A stretch of 64,000 nt of DNA, taken from contig NC_065570.1 in NCBI RefSeq assembly GCF_937616625.2, positions 44,507,665-44,571,664 of the forward strand. Direction: 5' to 3'. The position numbers and the translations under genes were made by a program. Each line of letters opens with the position of its first letter. Within the stretch, counting starts at the first letter, position 1. Positions 1 through 11,699 of the stretch are shown in pieces. Below the pieces are notes generated by a model, which saw only the letters and a program-made list of their open reading frames with translations, searched no databases and had not been told where the DNA came from. Origin of the DNA: Mercurialis annua (taxonomy: Eukaryota; Streptophyta; Magnoliopsida; Malpighiales; Euphorbiaceae).

Positions 1-1020
1 AAATATGTATCAGAGATTTATCTATTGAGTATATTTTAAAAATAAGAACATATTATGTATAAAATATATATTAACAATTATTTATTATGTATAAATTATA
101 TATGAACGATTACCTATCATGTATAAATTATGTATCAACGATTATCTATCATATATGTATAAATTATGTATCAGCTATTTATCTATTTAAATACGAGAAA
201 TTCTTATGTAGATTCAGTCTACCACGTCATCAGTGGACCAAGCCAATCATATCATAACACCTCATTAAAGTGAGGGTATTCTTGTAATTACTTTTGTTAT
301 TTGCATACAATTTTGAATAATGTTATTACAAAAATACCCTCATTTTAATGAACTGTTATGATATGATTGGCTTAGTCCACGGATGACGTGGTGGACTGAG
401 TCTACCTAAAAATTTCTCATTTAAATACATTCATATCTATGATGTATAAATTATGTATCAACGATTTATCTATTGAATACATTTAAGAAATGAATATATC
501 GTGTATAAATGATGCAGTATAATATAAATTATGTATTAAAGATGCATCAAAAATATGTACAAAAAATATATGGAATAAAACTAAAAAATGTAATTTAAAA
601 ATGTATAAATCATGTATCAAACATGATAAAGATATACATAATATTACTTAAAAAAGGAGACGTACAAAAAAAAGTTCGGAAGATTGAATATGTATCAAAT
701 ATGTATTGGAGATGTATCAAATATGTAGCGAAAAAATATCAAATGTATTAATCATGTATTAAAACTAAAATGCGTCGTTTAAAATTTGTATTTTAAATAA
801 TAAATATATAATTATCTAATATATCGGAAAATATATCAAAATTGTACCAGAAACGTATCGAAAATATATCAAATATGTATTGGAAACGTATCAGAAATGT
901 ATCAAATATGTACAAAAAATATATGCATTAGAACTAAAAAAACAAGAAAAAAGTCCGAACAATTGAATATGTATCAAATATGTAGCGGAGATGTATCGGA
1001 AATGTAACGGAGATGTATCT
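1..1020. repeat. Degenerate atgtatc short-period repeat tract
   Basis: AT-rich DNA in which the core atgtatc, often within a unit like atgtatcngaaatgtatc, recurs dozens of times at irregular spacings of about 10-25 bp. There is no sustained reading frame. The same motif family reappears in both orientations at about 41290-43020, so this is probably the sub-terminal part of a transposable element. A MITE interrupts it at 195-418. The element's termini were not identified. Confidence 0.7.
195..418. mobile_element. MULE-type MITE, 224 bp, 10-bp TSD
   Basis: The two ends are imperfect inverted repeats of about 95 bp, starting gagaaattcttatgtagatt on the left and reading gagaaatttttaggtagact on the reverse strand of the right end. 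The element is flanked by identical 10-bp direct repeats, atttaaatac, at 185-194 and 419-428. TIRs this long with a 9-10 bp TSD fit non-autonomous Mutator-like elements. It carries no coding sequence and could fold almost completely into a hairpin. Confidence 0.88.
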
Positions 1021-2129
1021 ATTATATTATTACGATATGTGAATTATATTTTAAATCCAAAGTAACATATTCCAAATCTCAAAGTACAAATTAAGTAAAT
1101 TGGCATTACCTATAAAATAAGATACAAAATATTAAGAAATTAACTAACTTAAACACTCAATTAAATAAAAAATAAACTGGAATACTAAAAGAGAAAAACA
1201 TAAAAAATTGAGATGTAATTAATTCATTTCTTTCAAAACAAGTGGTTTGTTTTGCAATTTTTCCTTTCTTTCACTTGCATCCGTTCTTCAATTAGTTGTA
1301 TTTAGACCCAAATTCAAACCAAGAATCAATAAAACTCCACAGTTTCATGGCAAGACATGTTTAGATTTGGTTCCTATAGAAAACCCACTACCACAAACCC
1401 ACCCAAACCACCATTTGAATCTTCTAAATCGGCAAAAGCAGCCAAAACTACCTGTTCTGCAATTAGTTCGTATTCAGACCCAAATTCATGGGTTTTCAAT
1501 CTTAACAGCTACCCATATGGGTCTTCAAGGTCCAAGACCGCCGGCTCTCAAAATCTATAAAGACTCACTCCATATCAGAAAACCATCGGTGGCACCACAG
1601 TCACAACAACATCAATTTCAAAATTAAAATCAGCTACAAACTCAGACACGGCCACCGGTCATAATCTACAGAATTTCAACGAAAAGGGAAATCCAGATCT
1701 TTGGATTTTAATTTGGTTCCGACAGATTAGGGTGCTGATATTCAGTCGTGGCTCGCTGGTTGACGTCATCAAAGCTCATTCCTTTCCTATTTCATCAGCA
1801 GATGAATATAAATCAACTCACCGTTCACACCTCTTTTTTCCACGCTCGACGAGTCCTACCACCGGACTGAGGTAACCACGGCCACCGTGGAGTCGACGAT
1901 TCTTCACGGCGAAGAAGGAAAGGTTGATGGGTGGGTCTTAAAAGATGGGATTAATTATTGTGCTTCGGTGATAATGAAGGATTAGAGGATGATGAAGAAG
2001 AATGGTGTGAGTATTTAGAAAGTACGTGCTGTTGAAAACTATAAGGAAAAAAAGATAAAATTGCAATGATAATATTATTGACGTAAACTGTTCAAATAAA
2101 AGAGTAGTGCGTGAAAATTGAACCACTTT
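419..2129. other. Non-coding stretch, transposon-like, no gene recognised
   Basis: After the short-repeat tract (to about 1020) the sequence becomes less AT-rich. It holds only short ORFs (for example 1247-1627, plus) with low-complexity translations and no recognisable domain. Two imperfect copies of a segment containing 'caattagtt...ttcagaccc/tttagaccc' occur near 1290 and 1460, so part of this ORF is duplicated repeat DNA. I see no gene here. Confidence 0.5.
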
Positions 2130-3813
2130 TTAGCCTTTTCTCGTAATTTTCTCAAGTTTTTTAAAGCTTTTTACTCTAAAATCTTTATACTTGGTAAAAT
2201 CGAATATTGAGGTTCTTACATGATGGAAAATGGAGAGTGGGTTACTCTCTTTGTTAATGAGAATGGGTAGAAAAAAAATACATTACTATGTATTTATTTT
2301 TGATAAATGATGATATGGTAATTTATTTTTATATATTAATGGTGACATGGTAATGTAAAAGCAAAATATATGCTGATTAGGCATCTTCTTTCTTGCATTT
2401 CATTCTTTCGAATGTTTCTACCGTTATTTTGTTTTTTACAAAGTAAATCTTACTTGATCTATTTATCATCTTCATCCAATAGTGAAACTAACAAAGTAGA
2501 CTAAAAATAAAATAATAAATGTAGAAAAAGCCCTTTCTTTTTCAAATTCAACTGTCAGTCCGACCATCACCCCAACATAAACCTCTAAAAACATAAACCC
2601 ATCCAGCAAAACTAATTGCAGTATTAATAATCCATAATCTTGTTTAAAAAAGTTCAAAGTTCAAACAACAACCATGCTTATTACTTCTTTCTCCGAGGAC
2701 CTCATAATTATTGAAGTTTTTCACTGAAAGCAACAACCACTAACTGTCATCGATTATAGGCTTAAAAATTTGGTGGCAATCAAACCCATAAACACATTTA
2801 AGAAAGTACAAAAAAGATTCATGGTATAGAAGATCAAATTTTTTTATTAAGGGCTACAAACAATCAGAGAAGGAAAAATATTCAAACCCATTTCAACGAA
2901 ACGATGATCAATGCTAAAAAACATAGAAATAAAAACGTTTAAAACTCATCTCAGATTAAGCCATATAAAATTAATAAAACGAAAAAATAATCAACATTCA
3001 AAATTTCAAATCATAAAAGTGATGGTACATCATACAAATCATTCTCATAACCAGAGTTGGAAACTAACAGCACCAACACCGTCGTGTTGATCGAAGAGAA
3101 AATCCAGCGATTCAAAGCGTTAATGAAACAAACAATCACTTTAAATGATATGGGCGACATGACGGAGGTCGGAGGAACGATCTATGTAGCCAATGCCGGC
3201 GAGTAAGGGTTGAGGAAATTAAAGACATATTGGAGTGGGTTTTTAGAGAGGAGAAATGGGTCGATGTTAGTTCCGGCAGTGATATGGGTTATTGAGGCGG
3301 TTGTCGATGAGAAGACTGATACTAGTTTAGTGAGAAGAATATTAACCGAAGAGAAAAGATCAGATAGATAAGACGATAGAGAAAGAAAGGGTTGGGATTG
3401 ATCATTTTTTGTGCTCGTTTGCTGCCATAGATGTTGATAATGAATTTTGAATTTTGGAAAATAAAAATTGAAAAAAATGATGGTGTTATTGTTATGTAAG
3501 AATTGAACATATTAGAGAAAAAGAGATGGTGGTGTCACTGGAATAAGAAGAAAAGGGAGATTAATTGATTCTTCAAGTGGTGGGCCCGTTTCTTTAAATC
3601 ATTTTTGCTCAAATGTGACTGATGTGGACTATCAAATAAAAACTTGCTCCGTTAATTAACAGAAAGATATACTCCATAAACTATCTACGTAAGGGTCTCA
3701 ATGTCTCAATATTCGATTTTTCCAAGTATAAGGATTTTGGAGTGAAAAACTTTAAAATAGGGGTCTTTTGAACAAAAATGGTAAAGTAGAGGAGTCTCTA
3801 TATGGGTTTTGCC
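2130..3813. mobile_element. Degenerate TIR element, about 1.7 kb
   Basis: The segment at about 2150-2270 matches the reverse complement of about 3620-3775. Shared blocks include ttatacttgg, aaaatcgaatattgag and a ttttac/tcactc-type block, so the two form inverted arms of 120-150 bp. The interior has no ORF above about 60 codons and no transposase motif. The outermost ends are uncertain: the right arm appears to run to ggttttgcc at 3813. I found no clear TSD. A non-autonomous MULE-like element is the likeliest reading. Confidence 0.5.
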
Positions 3814-3989
3814 ATCAATATTTCCCTTATAATATCTCATAAACTTGTTTCAGAGTTATGACACTAAACTTCATTTTTAATATAAAAAACCTTAGAATAA
3901 CAATGATTCACCATGTTCATGTTCAAGTGTGTTGTTTTTACGTATCTATATTCGTGTTACCTAGATGGAGAATATCGGTTTCAATTGCA

Positions 3990-4156
3990 TTCTTAAGCAT
4001 CCAAATTATCACCTTTTGATTTTAATTATACCTTCAAATATCAAATGACCTTTTTTTTACAATATTTCAATTTTTCATAAATATGCTGAATAGTCCTCAA
4101 TATTATAATTAAAACAGAAAAGTCATCTTTCTAAAATTTCAAAAATTAATAATAAA
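3990..4156. repeat. Left fragment of a TIR element split by the gypsy insertion
   Basis: About 55 bp here (roughly 4001-4052, core caccttttgattttaatta) matches the reverse complement of 12297-12345. The Ty3/gypsy element inserted between them with a 5-bp TSD, so these are probably the two ends of one older TIR element. The right part would be 11700-12350. No outer TSD is evident. Confidence 0.45.
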
Positions 4157-4745
4157 TGATAGAGTCTATCTTCTGATACGGTTTGTAACCTGCAAAATAG
4201 GGCAGAAGCTAACCGGACGGTTGTGGTCCGATTAACTCTCAGATGCTTAAGTCAGTTTAGGCTTGAGCAGCGTTTTGAGTATATGAATGTAATTGTATTT
4301 TTAGGCATAACTCAAGCTCTTTATATAGTAGTTAAGAGAATACCTAGTAGACTTTAAATAGGAAAGTGAGTCCTGTTTAGTAAGGTTTGAGATTGAATTG
4401 GAAAGAGATTTCTTATTCAAGAGAAAGTCTTATTCAGGAATATCTTCTTGAATAAGCTTATCTTCCTAAGTTGGAGTTTGTATCTAAAGAGGAAAGATAT
4501 TCCGTAGATTCGGTTCTTGGGCGAATCCCTCAGGTGACGCGCTTCCTCCGAGTCTTTGAGGATTCCAGATTATCCTGGGGATTCAAACTATTCTTCCATT
4601 GATCTTCGGATACGGCGAATCTCATGGATTCGGTTGCCGATGTTATTGGGTTCTTGTATATTGGGCGAGAACTGAATATTCTTTTAGGGGTGCATCTCAT
4701 GCGACTCGGTTCCACTATAGTTATGGTAGAATTCGGTATCCATCA
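4157..4745 (-). repeat. 3' LTR of the Ty3/gypsy element
   Basis: It aligns along its length with 11120-11694; shared blocks include ggtttgtaacctgcaaaa, gttgtggtccgattaactct and tccactatagttatggta. It starts tgatagag and ends tccatca. The two LTRs differ at many positions and by small indels, indicating an old insertion. The polypurine tract immediately follows on the plus-strand side. Confidence 0.92.
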
Positions 4746-4764
4746 TTACCCCCTCCCCCCTCCG
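4746..4764 (-). other. Polypurine tract of the gypsy element
   Basis: The plus strand reads ttaccccctcccccctccg directly after the left LTR, so the minus strand carries an unbroken purine run next to the LTR. This is where plus-strand priming is expected for a minus-oriented element, which makes 4157-4745 the 3' LTR. Confidence 0.85.
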
Positions 4765-5408
4765 CAAGTGAGCTAAAGTCTTGTTATTTATGCCTTGGTA
4801 AATTTTAGCTTTACTTGGGGCGAGTAGATTTATATTCCGCCGTGTCGTTTCACTTGCTTGTTAGGATTTTCATATTTCTCTTTTTTCCATGTGTCGATCA
4901 TCCTTTGTTAGCCTTTCCAGTTCTGAGACAAGTGTCTCGTATTTTGACATGTGTCGGTCATCTATTGTAATACTTAGGGTTTCGTCTCTTCGCTTTTCTA
5001 ACCCTCATCATTGCAGTTTAGGAATTTATGAGTATATATTTTGTTTTTGGCTTCTTCTTTCATACTTTTCTTCTTCATATTCTTCTTTCCAAGATTTAAA
5101 TTTCTGGATTATTCATTTCAAGATTTCTCGTTTCAGAATTGCTTCCTATCTCTCTTTTGATCCTACCTATTTGATCTCCAGGTATATTTAAAGTTTTGGT
5201 TGATTATTTTGAGCTTTTGCATTTTATCATTTTTTTCTTGTTTGAATATTTCCTTTGTTCTTAATGTCCTTGCTTGTTCTGGATTCTTGTTCTTGCATTA
5301 TGCTTGCTTTTGATATTTTTTTAATTTAAACTTCTCGCTTATTCCATGTTTCCCCCATATTTAAAAAATGTATGAGGAAGTTGAAAGGACTCGGGGTGCT
5401 CGTGTGAT

Positions 5409-7069
5409 ATGGAGCATACTCCTAGTTGTTTGTCCGCTGAGCAAATTATTAAATTTGCTCAAGACTTTGACTTTCCTGAGTCGTTTCAGGTCCTAAGACC
5501 TGCTTCGAAATTTAGGGCGAACCATGTTCCTAGTTCGCCGAAGAAAATTGTCATTTTTCACGAGCATCTTTTAGCTGGTTTGAGATTTCCTTTAGAGCCT
5601 TTGTTGAAAGATATTTGTGAAAAGTTAGATATTCCGCCTGGGCAGCTTCATCTTAACGTTGTTCGGGTTATTTGTTCTTTTCTTGAATCGTGCAAATCTC
5701 GCAATCAAATTCCTTCTCTTAGTTTATTTAACTATTTTTATTCTTTTCTCGTCGAAAGGACGAAGAATTCATTTTTGCTGGCGGTAGGCCGAATCATTCC
5801 CTTTTTATTCTTCCTTCTTCGCTTAAGGGTTGGACCCCTAATTTTTTCCTGGTTTAGGATAAATCTTTCTCTTCTTTTAGTTAGGGTTTTACCGATGGTA
5901 AGGTATCCTTTTCTTCTCTCCCAGTTCAATTTGATGAAGAGAAAGACTTTGCCAAGTCTCTCTTGTCGGAGTGTAAGGCTGATAAGCCTAAGTATAGTGT
6001 TCTATTAGAACGGTTCTTGAATCGTCGCACTTCGCCTTTGGCGGATCTTCCTGTCGGAGGTATTTTTTTCTAACTTTATTTTATCATTTGTAGGATGTCT
6101 ACTTCCCTCTATCACCTTCTTAAAAACTTTGCAGTAGATATGCCCGTCGATATGGGCGAGGTGACCAGTGGGATTCCTCCTTTTTCATCAACTATTCCAA
6201 CTCCAGATTCGGAGGGTGTTGCGGCGAGTGATTCGAAATCTTTACTGCCGCTTCTCAAAATACCCTTCTGAACCATCTTCTGGAAAGAAACACAAGAAGA
6301 GGAAGGCTCCAAAAGAGACTTCTCCTGGAGAAGTGCCGAAGTTCGTTGGGTGGGCGGAAAGGAAGGATCCATTGAGGCTTTCCAAAACTAAAGTTCTTCA
6401 TGTGTACATCGAGAATATTTTAGTTAAAGGGGACATGGATTCCATAGATCGCGACCATGGCGATGATTTGGCTGATTTCGCATGTCTTGGCAGTTTTTCA
6501 ATTAGTTTTTGTCTTTTGTATGTGTTTGATTTATTTTTCATGTCTGACAGTTTATTTTTCAATTTTTTCAGATGATCCAGGCGATGACTGTGTTGGATAA
6601 GCGTCATCGAGCTGCGGTGGAGAAGCTGGATCAGCTGATGAAGGAGTGTTATTCGTGGCAAACTGAGAAGAAGGAGCTCCATAATTCTTTGAGCGAAGCA
6701 GATGCTTTTAATCTGCAACTCCTTGCTTCAAGGGCCGCCAAGGATGAGGAGATTACTGTTTTAGAAACTCTGGTCAAGACTTTGTTTGAGGAGATCACGT
6801 CTCGTAAAGCATCTTCATCTTCTCTTTCCTCAAAGAGGGATACCTTGAAGGCGGAGGCAGAGCGACTTCATCGTTGCCTTTCAGAGTCTGGTTCTTTTTA
6901 TTCCCAAGTTATGACTCAGTATCAATTAACGATTGGGGCAAAACTTCGTGAGAAGAACCCCGATGTTGATCTCTCGGGCGTTAACCAGCTGGATCCAGCA
7001 TCGCTAGACAAAGAGGTCAAGGCGAAGCTCGACAAGCAGAAGGCCGAAGCTCTTAAGAAAGCTTGTTGA
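5409..7069 (+). pseudogene. Antisense extra ORF of the Tat-like element (gypsy-type 'transposase' domain plus coiled coil)
   Basis: This frame runs opposite to pol. Residues from 5409 onward contain FHEHLLAGLRFPLEPLL...PPGQLHLNVVR, which resembles the conserved core of the plant 'putative gypsy-type transposon' domain (Pfam PF04195 as I recall it). A frameshift near 5786 moves the continuation (ILPSSLKGW-like) to another frame. A second segment (about 6265-6490) is basic (GKKHKKRK). The last segment, 6572-7069, is open for 165 codons starting MIQAMTVLDK and is rich in E, K, L and S with heptad-like spacing, so it is probably a coiled coil. Splice-like sites (acceptor ttttttcag before 6572) suggest the original was spliced. 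The function of such antisense ORFs is unknown. It is likely dead here because of the frameshift. Confidence 0.72.
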
Positions 7070-7189
7070 TTTTCTTGTATTAACTTTGTTCAGACCGAAA
7101 TGGGTCTATTGTTTTGTTTAGGCTCAAACGAGTCTTTTGTTTGTTGAATATAAATCTTCCAATTTTATTTTCATGAGATAAGCTCGGTA

Positions 7190-10100
7190 CATGGTATATA
7201 AATTATCTTTGATAACTGGTCGTACTTTCTCAGATGTTCTACATTCAAATATCTCGGGACCATAGATTTGGCTAATGTTTTGAGTTTGTACGCTCCTTTC
7301 CACATAAGGTCCTTCTCAGTTTGGTTGCAGTTTTTCACTCCAACGTTTCCTCGGCCAACTTCCGCGTTTCTTAGGACGATACCGCATATCTAAAACTCTC
7401 TTGAATGTATTATTTTTTTGTGATATCGGGCGGCGTGCTTCTTGTAGGCTTCGACTCGTATTTGTGCTTGATTTCTTCTTTCTTCAAGTAAGTCTAGGCA
7501 TAGCCTTATTTTGCTTTGTTTGTTGCTTCCTCTAAGTAGTTCACTCTGATGCTCGGCATTTTGATTTCTATCGGTATCACTGCTTCGGTACCGTAGGCGA
7601 GCCTGAAAGGTGTCTCGCCTGTTCCTTTTCTTGGGGTTGTTCTATAAGCCCAAAGAACGGTATAGAGTTCGTCCTTCCAATTTTCCTCGTACTCAGCTAG
7701 CCTTATTTTGATTCCCTGTGCTATGGTTCAGTTGGTCACTTTCGTCATTCCATTGGTTTAAGGGTGCGCTGCCGATGTGAATCTTAAGTTTATCATCAAG
7801 TCTTTGCAGAATTTTCTGCATCGCTTGCGGTCGAATTGCTTCTCGTTATCTGCGACCACAGTGTGTGGTATGCCGAATCGGCATATACTTTATTCTTGAA
7901 AAATTCTTCTACTATTGCTGTTGTTGCAGTTGATACTGGTGCTACCTCTACCCACTTTGTGAAGTGATCGATGGCAACGATGAGAAATTTCATTTATTAT
8001 TTCCTATTGGAAAAGGTTCGACTATGTCTATTCCCCACATGGAGAAAGGCCAACGGCTTTCTAATGATCCTTGCGGTACTGCTGGCCCCTGGATAACATT
8101 TGCCGTGCCTTTGGCATTTGTCGCATTTCTTCACGAGTGCTTAAGTGTCTTCCTTAATGGTTGGCCGGTAGTATCCTTGAAGCATCGTTTTTCTTGCTAT
8201 CATGCCTGCACCCTCATAGGCTCCGCATATTCCTTCGTGGATTTATTTCAGGATTAGGTTCCCAGTTTCGGGCAAAACACATCTCGGCCCAAGGATGAGT
8301 CAAAGAAGTTCGGTAAAGAACCGTGTTGTAGTATGAGTAGTTGTCTGACTTTCGGATGATTCGGACGACTTCAATGTTGTCTTGTGATAATTCCCCCTTG
8401 TCCAAATATTTGATTATTGGAATCATCCAATTATCAGCCTCATCGATTGTCATTATTTCTGCTTCATTGATGCTTGGTTGTTCTAGGGTTTCTTTTAGCT
8501 GCATTTTGCTAAAACGATCTCCGAGTTTGGAGGCGGACTTGGCTATGGTGTCGGCCATGGTGTTTTGCTCCCTTGGGATTTGTATAATTTCACATTGTCC
8601 TCCTTGTGCTTCCAATCTCTGAAGTATCCTTTTGACTTTCTCCAGGTATTCCATCATCCCTGTTTCTTTAGCTGGTATTTGCCTTTGACTAGGTTTACTA
8701 CTGGCTGTGAATCGCTATGGATCTTCAGGATTTCCGTTTTTTACCTCTAATACTAGGCCGAGTCCAGAGATTAGGGCTTCGTATTCGACGACATTATTGC
8801 TTACCTCTAATTCAATGTTTACTCCGTATTCGATTCTGATTTTTCCTAGACCCTTCAGGATGGCTCTTGCTCCAGCCCTTTTTTTATTTGAGGCTCCATC
8901 CACGTGCAACTCCTATAGGAAATTCGGGATAGTTTCTTCTTGTTCGCCAGGGAAGATTCCGGCTACAAAGTATGCTAGTGCTTGTGCTTTGAGCGTTTGG
9001 CGGAGTTCGTAGCGGATATCATGTTCACTTAGTTAGATGGACCAATGGACGAGTTGTCCAGAGGTTTCGGGTCTTTGTATCGCCTTTCGCAAAGGTTGGT
9101 TCGTCTTCACTATCACTTTGTGACTCTGGAAGTAGTATTTCAACTTTTTTTTATCATTGTTACGACAGTCAATGCCATTTTTTCTATCTCTAGATATCTG
9201 GTTTCAACTCCTTTCACCACTCGGCTGATGTAGTAAATTGGCTTCAGCTTTCCTTCTTCTTCCCTTACCAGCAAATTTTCTATTGTTTCCTTCCTAGCGC
9301 AAATGTACAAGTAGAGCGTTTCTCCTTTTAGTGGTCGACTTAAAAGTGGTGGCGAAGTTAAAAAATTATTTAGCTCTTCAAATGCTTATTAGTATTCCTC
9401 ATTCCAATTGAACTTCTGTGAGCCTTTAAGAGCTTTGAAGAACGGTAGGCATCTTTTGGCCGAGCAAGACATAAATCTTCTAAGGGTTGTGATTCTCCTA
9501 TTGAGCTTTTGGATTTCGTTTATGTTCTTGGGCGGTTTCATGTCCATTATTTCTTTGATTTTTTAGAGTTCGCCTCTATTTCTCTTTGAGATATCATAAA
9601 TCCCAAGAATTTTCCTCCTTGCACTCCGAATGAGCATTTGTCCGGGTTCAGTATCATTCCAAATTTATTCAGAATTTTGAATGTTTCTTCCAAATCCTTC
9701 GCATGATTTTCTGCTTTCTCTCTCTTGATGATTAGATCATCCGCTTATACTTGGACTCGCTTTCCGATTTCGTCTTTGAACATAAAGTTCATCAGCCTTT
9801 GATAAGTTGCTCCCGCGTTCTTCAGTCCGAAGGGCATCGCTGTATAGCAGTATGTTCCCCTCGTGATGAATGGTGTTTTCTTTTGATCCTCTTGCTTCAT
9901 TGGTATTTGGTGATAGCCTTGGGCAGCGTCCGCCATGCTGTACATCGCGTGTCATGCGGTAGAATCGACCAACTGGTCAATGTCAGGTAGAGGGTAGCTA
10001 TCTTTTGGGCAAGCTTTCTTCAGGTCGGTGTAATCCACACACATCTTGTTTTTCCCATTTGCTTTTGTTTACTATCACCACGTTGGTCACCCATTCGGGG

Positions 10101-10940
10101 TAGTGTATTTCTCTGATGAATCCAACCTTCTTTAGTTTTTTGACTTCATCGGCTATTATTTTTTATTTTTCTTAGAAGAATTTTCTCTTCTTTTGTCCAC
10201 TCAGTTCGTGGGTTATGATATGCGGATCTATCTCCACGATTTTTGAGGCTTTTGAGGCGAATATTCTGATATTCTTTTTCGGCATCGCCACAATTTCCAC
10301 TTCATGTTTGGGGTCTATGTCCACTCCCAAGTTCACTTTCTTCTTCTTATTTAGCTCCAATTTTTTCATCTCATCGTTGGGGGTGCTCTCTTTTTCTTCT
10401 ATATCATGGTTCAGAATTTATTCGATTGTCATGGTTTTGAAGGACTCTCACATCGACTTGTCGTAGCACGTTTTTGCGGTGGTCTGGCTTCCTTGGATTG
10501 TGACGATACTTGTTCTAGTTGGTATCTTCATTGTAAGGGCTTTTATGCTCGTTATTGCGGCCGAGTCGTGAAGGAATGGTCTCCCCAGAATCGCATTACA
10601 TGGTAGATTTATGTCTATGATGTTGAATCGCGTTGGTAATTCTTCATATTCTTCATCCTTCCTTTATCTTCCTAGTTTTACATCTAGTATGATTGTTCCT
10701 GTGGGCTTGATGGGAGATTCGCCAAATTTCGTTACTAGGATGGCGTTTCTTTTCAGCTCTGCGACAATTCTTCTAAGACTTTCGTAAGCTTTCCTCGTCA
10801 TCAGGTTAATCGTGCTTCCTTCATCAATTAATATCCTTTCCACATTCCAGTGTTCGATTATCATGGCTACAACAGAGCCTCATTATGGGCCTGATTGACT
10901 CTTCCAAAATCATCGTCGTCAAAGGTCACTAGCGGTAATA
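7190..10940 (-). pseudogene. gypsy pol remnant: protease, RT, RNase H, integrase
   Basis: In transcript order: about 10940-10664 carries an aspartic protease region (ILIDEGSTINLM, a variant of the family's D-x-G-S motif). About 9945-9745 holds reverse transcriptase (DAAQGYHQIPMKQEDQKKTPF, then MPFGLKNAGATYQR), followed at about 9742-9730 by an ADDL catalytic core preceded by a stop codon. About 8909-8214 holds RNase H (HVDGASNKKRAGA...; IPREQNTMADTIAKSAS). About 7993-7796 begins the integrase core (AIDHFTKWVEVAPV). Downstream the minus strand still reads RTTPRKGTGETPFRLAYGTEA, the usual integrase C-terminal side, near 7640-7570. Multiple stops and frameshifts separate the blocks, so no functional polyprotein remains. 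Confidence 0.85.
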
Positions 10941-11119
10941 TTTTGGGTTCTTGTATCTTTTGTTTTTTCTCCAGTGGGTAGTGCTGCATGCTAATTTGCT
11001 AATTATTGAGGTGTGATCAATCATAAGTCGTTCCTTCAATGAAAAATTTGTTTTTGAGTTCAGAAAAAATCGACTTCTGGTCTGAAGTGTTCGAGCTTTT
11101 TTCCACAGACGACACTAAT

Positions 11120-11694
11120 TGATGGAGTCTGCCTTTGGATCTGGTTTGTAACCTGCAAAACCGAATAGAAGATAACCAAACAGTTGTGGTCCGATTAACT
11201 CTTCGATGCTTAAGTCAGATTAGGCTTGAGGAGCGTTTTGAATATATGAATGAAATTGTGTTTTTAGGTATACCTCAAACTCTTTCTATAGCAGTTAGTA
11301 GACTTCAAATAGAAAAGTGATTCTTGTTTAGTAGATTTGAGATTGAATAAGAAAGAGATTTCTTATTCAAGAGAAAGTGTTATTCAGGAATATCTTTCTA
11401 AAAAAGCTTATCTTCCTAAGTTGGAGTTTATATCCAAATAGGAAAGATATTCCGTAAATTCGGTTCTTGGGTGAATCCCTCACGTAATGCGCTTTCTCCG
11501 AGTCTTCGAGGATTTTGGCTTATCTTGGGGATTCGAACTATTCTTCCTTTGATCTTCGGATACGGCGAATCTCATGGATTCCGCTACCGATGTTGTTGGG
11601 TTCTTGTATATTGGGCGAGAACTGAATATTCGTGGGGGGTGCATCTCATGAGACTCGGTTCCACTATAGTTATGGTAGGATTCGGGATCCGTCA
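11120..11694 (-). repeat. 5' LTR of the Ty3/gypsy element
   Basis: Partner of 4157-4745. It begins tgatggagtctgcc and ends gatccgtca, followed by the TSD ataaa at 11695-11699. The internal side toward lower coordinates carries a decayed primer-binding-site-like sequence on the minus strand. Confidence 0.92.
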
Positions 11695-11699
11695 ATAAA

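Larger units (their letters stand above)
4157..11694 (-). mobile_element. Ty3/gypsy LTR retrotransposon, Tat-like, decayed, gag-deficient
   Basis: Direct LTRs (4157-4745 and 11120-11694) begin TG and end CA, and the whole is bounded by the 5-bp duplication ataaa (4152-4156 and 11695-11699). Minus-strand pol remnants run protease, reverse transcriptase, RNase H, integrase from right to left, so the right LTR is the 5' LTR. A purine-rich tract on the minus strand (4747-4763) abuts the 3' LTR, confirming orientation. Next to the 5' LTR, the minus strand reads gtcgtctgtgg, a decayed primer-binding-site-like sequence. Only about 250 bp separates the 5' LTR from the protease region, so gag is essentially missing. 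On the plus strand, 5409-7069 holds an antisense extra ORF, a feature known from Tat-lineage elements. LTR divergence and many stops mark it as old and inactive. Confidence 0.9.

Noticed and set aside
1247..1627. 126-codon plus-strand ORF
   Set aside because: No domain, low-complexity basic composition, lies over internally duplicated repeat-like DNA, and a second frame is equally open.
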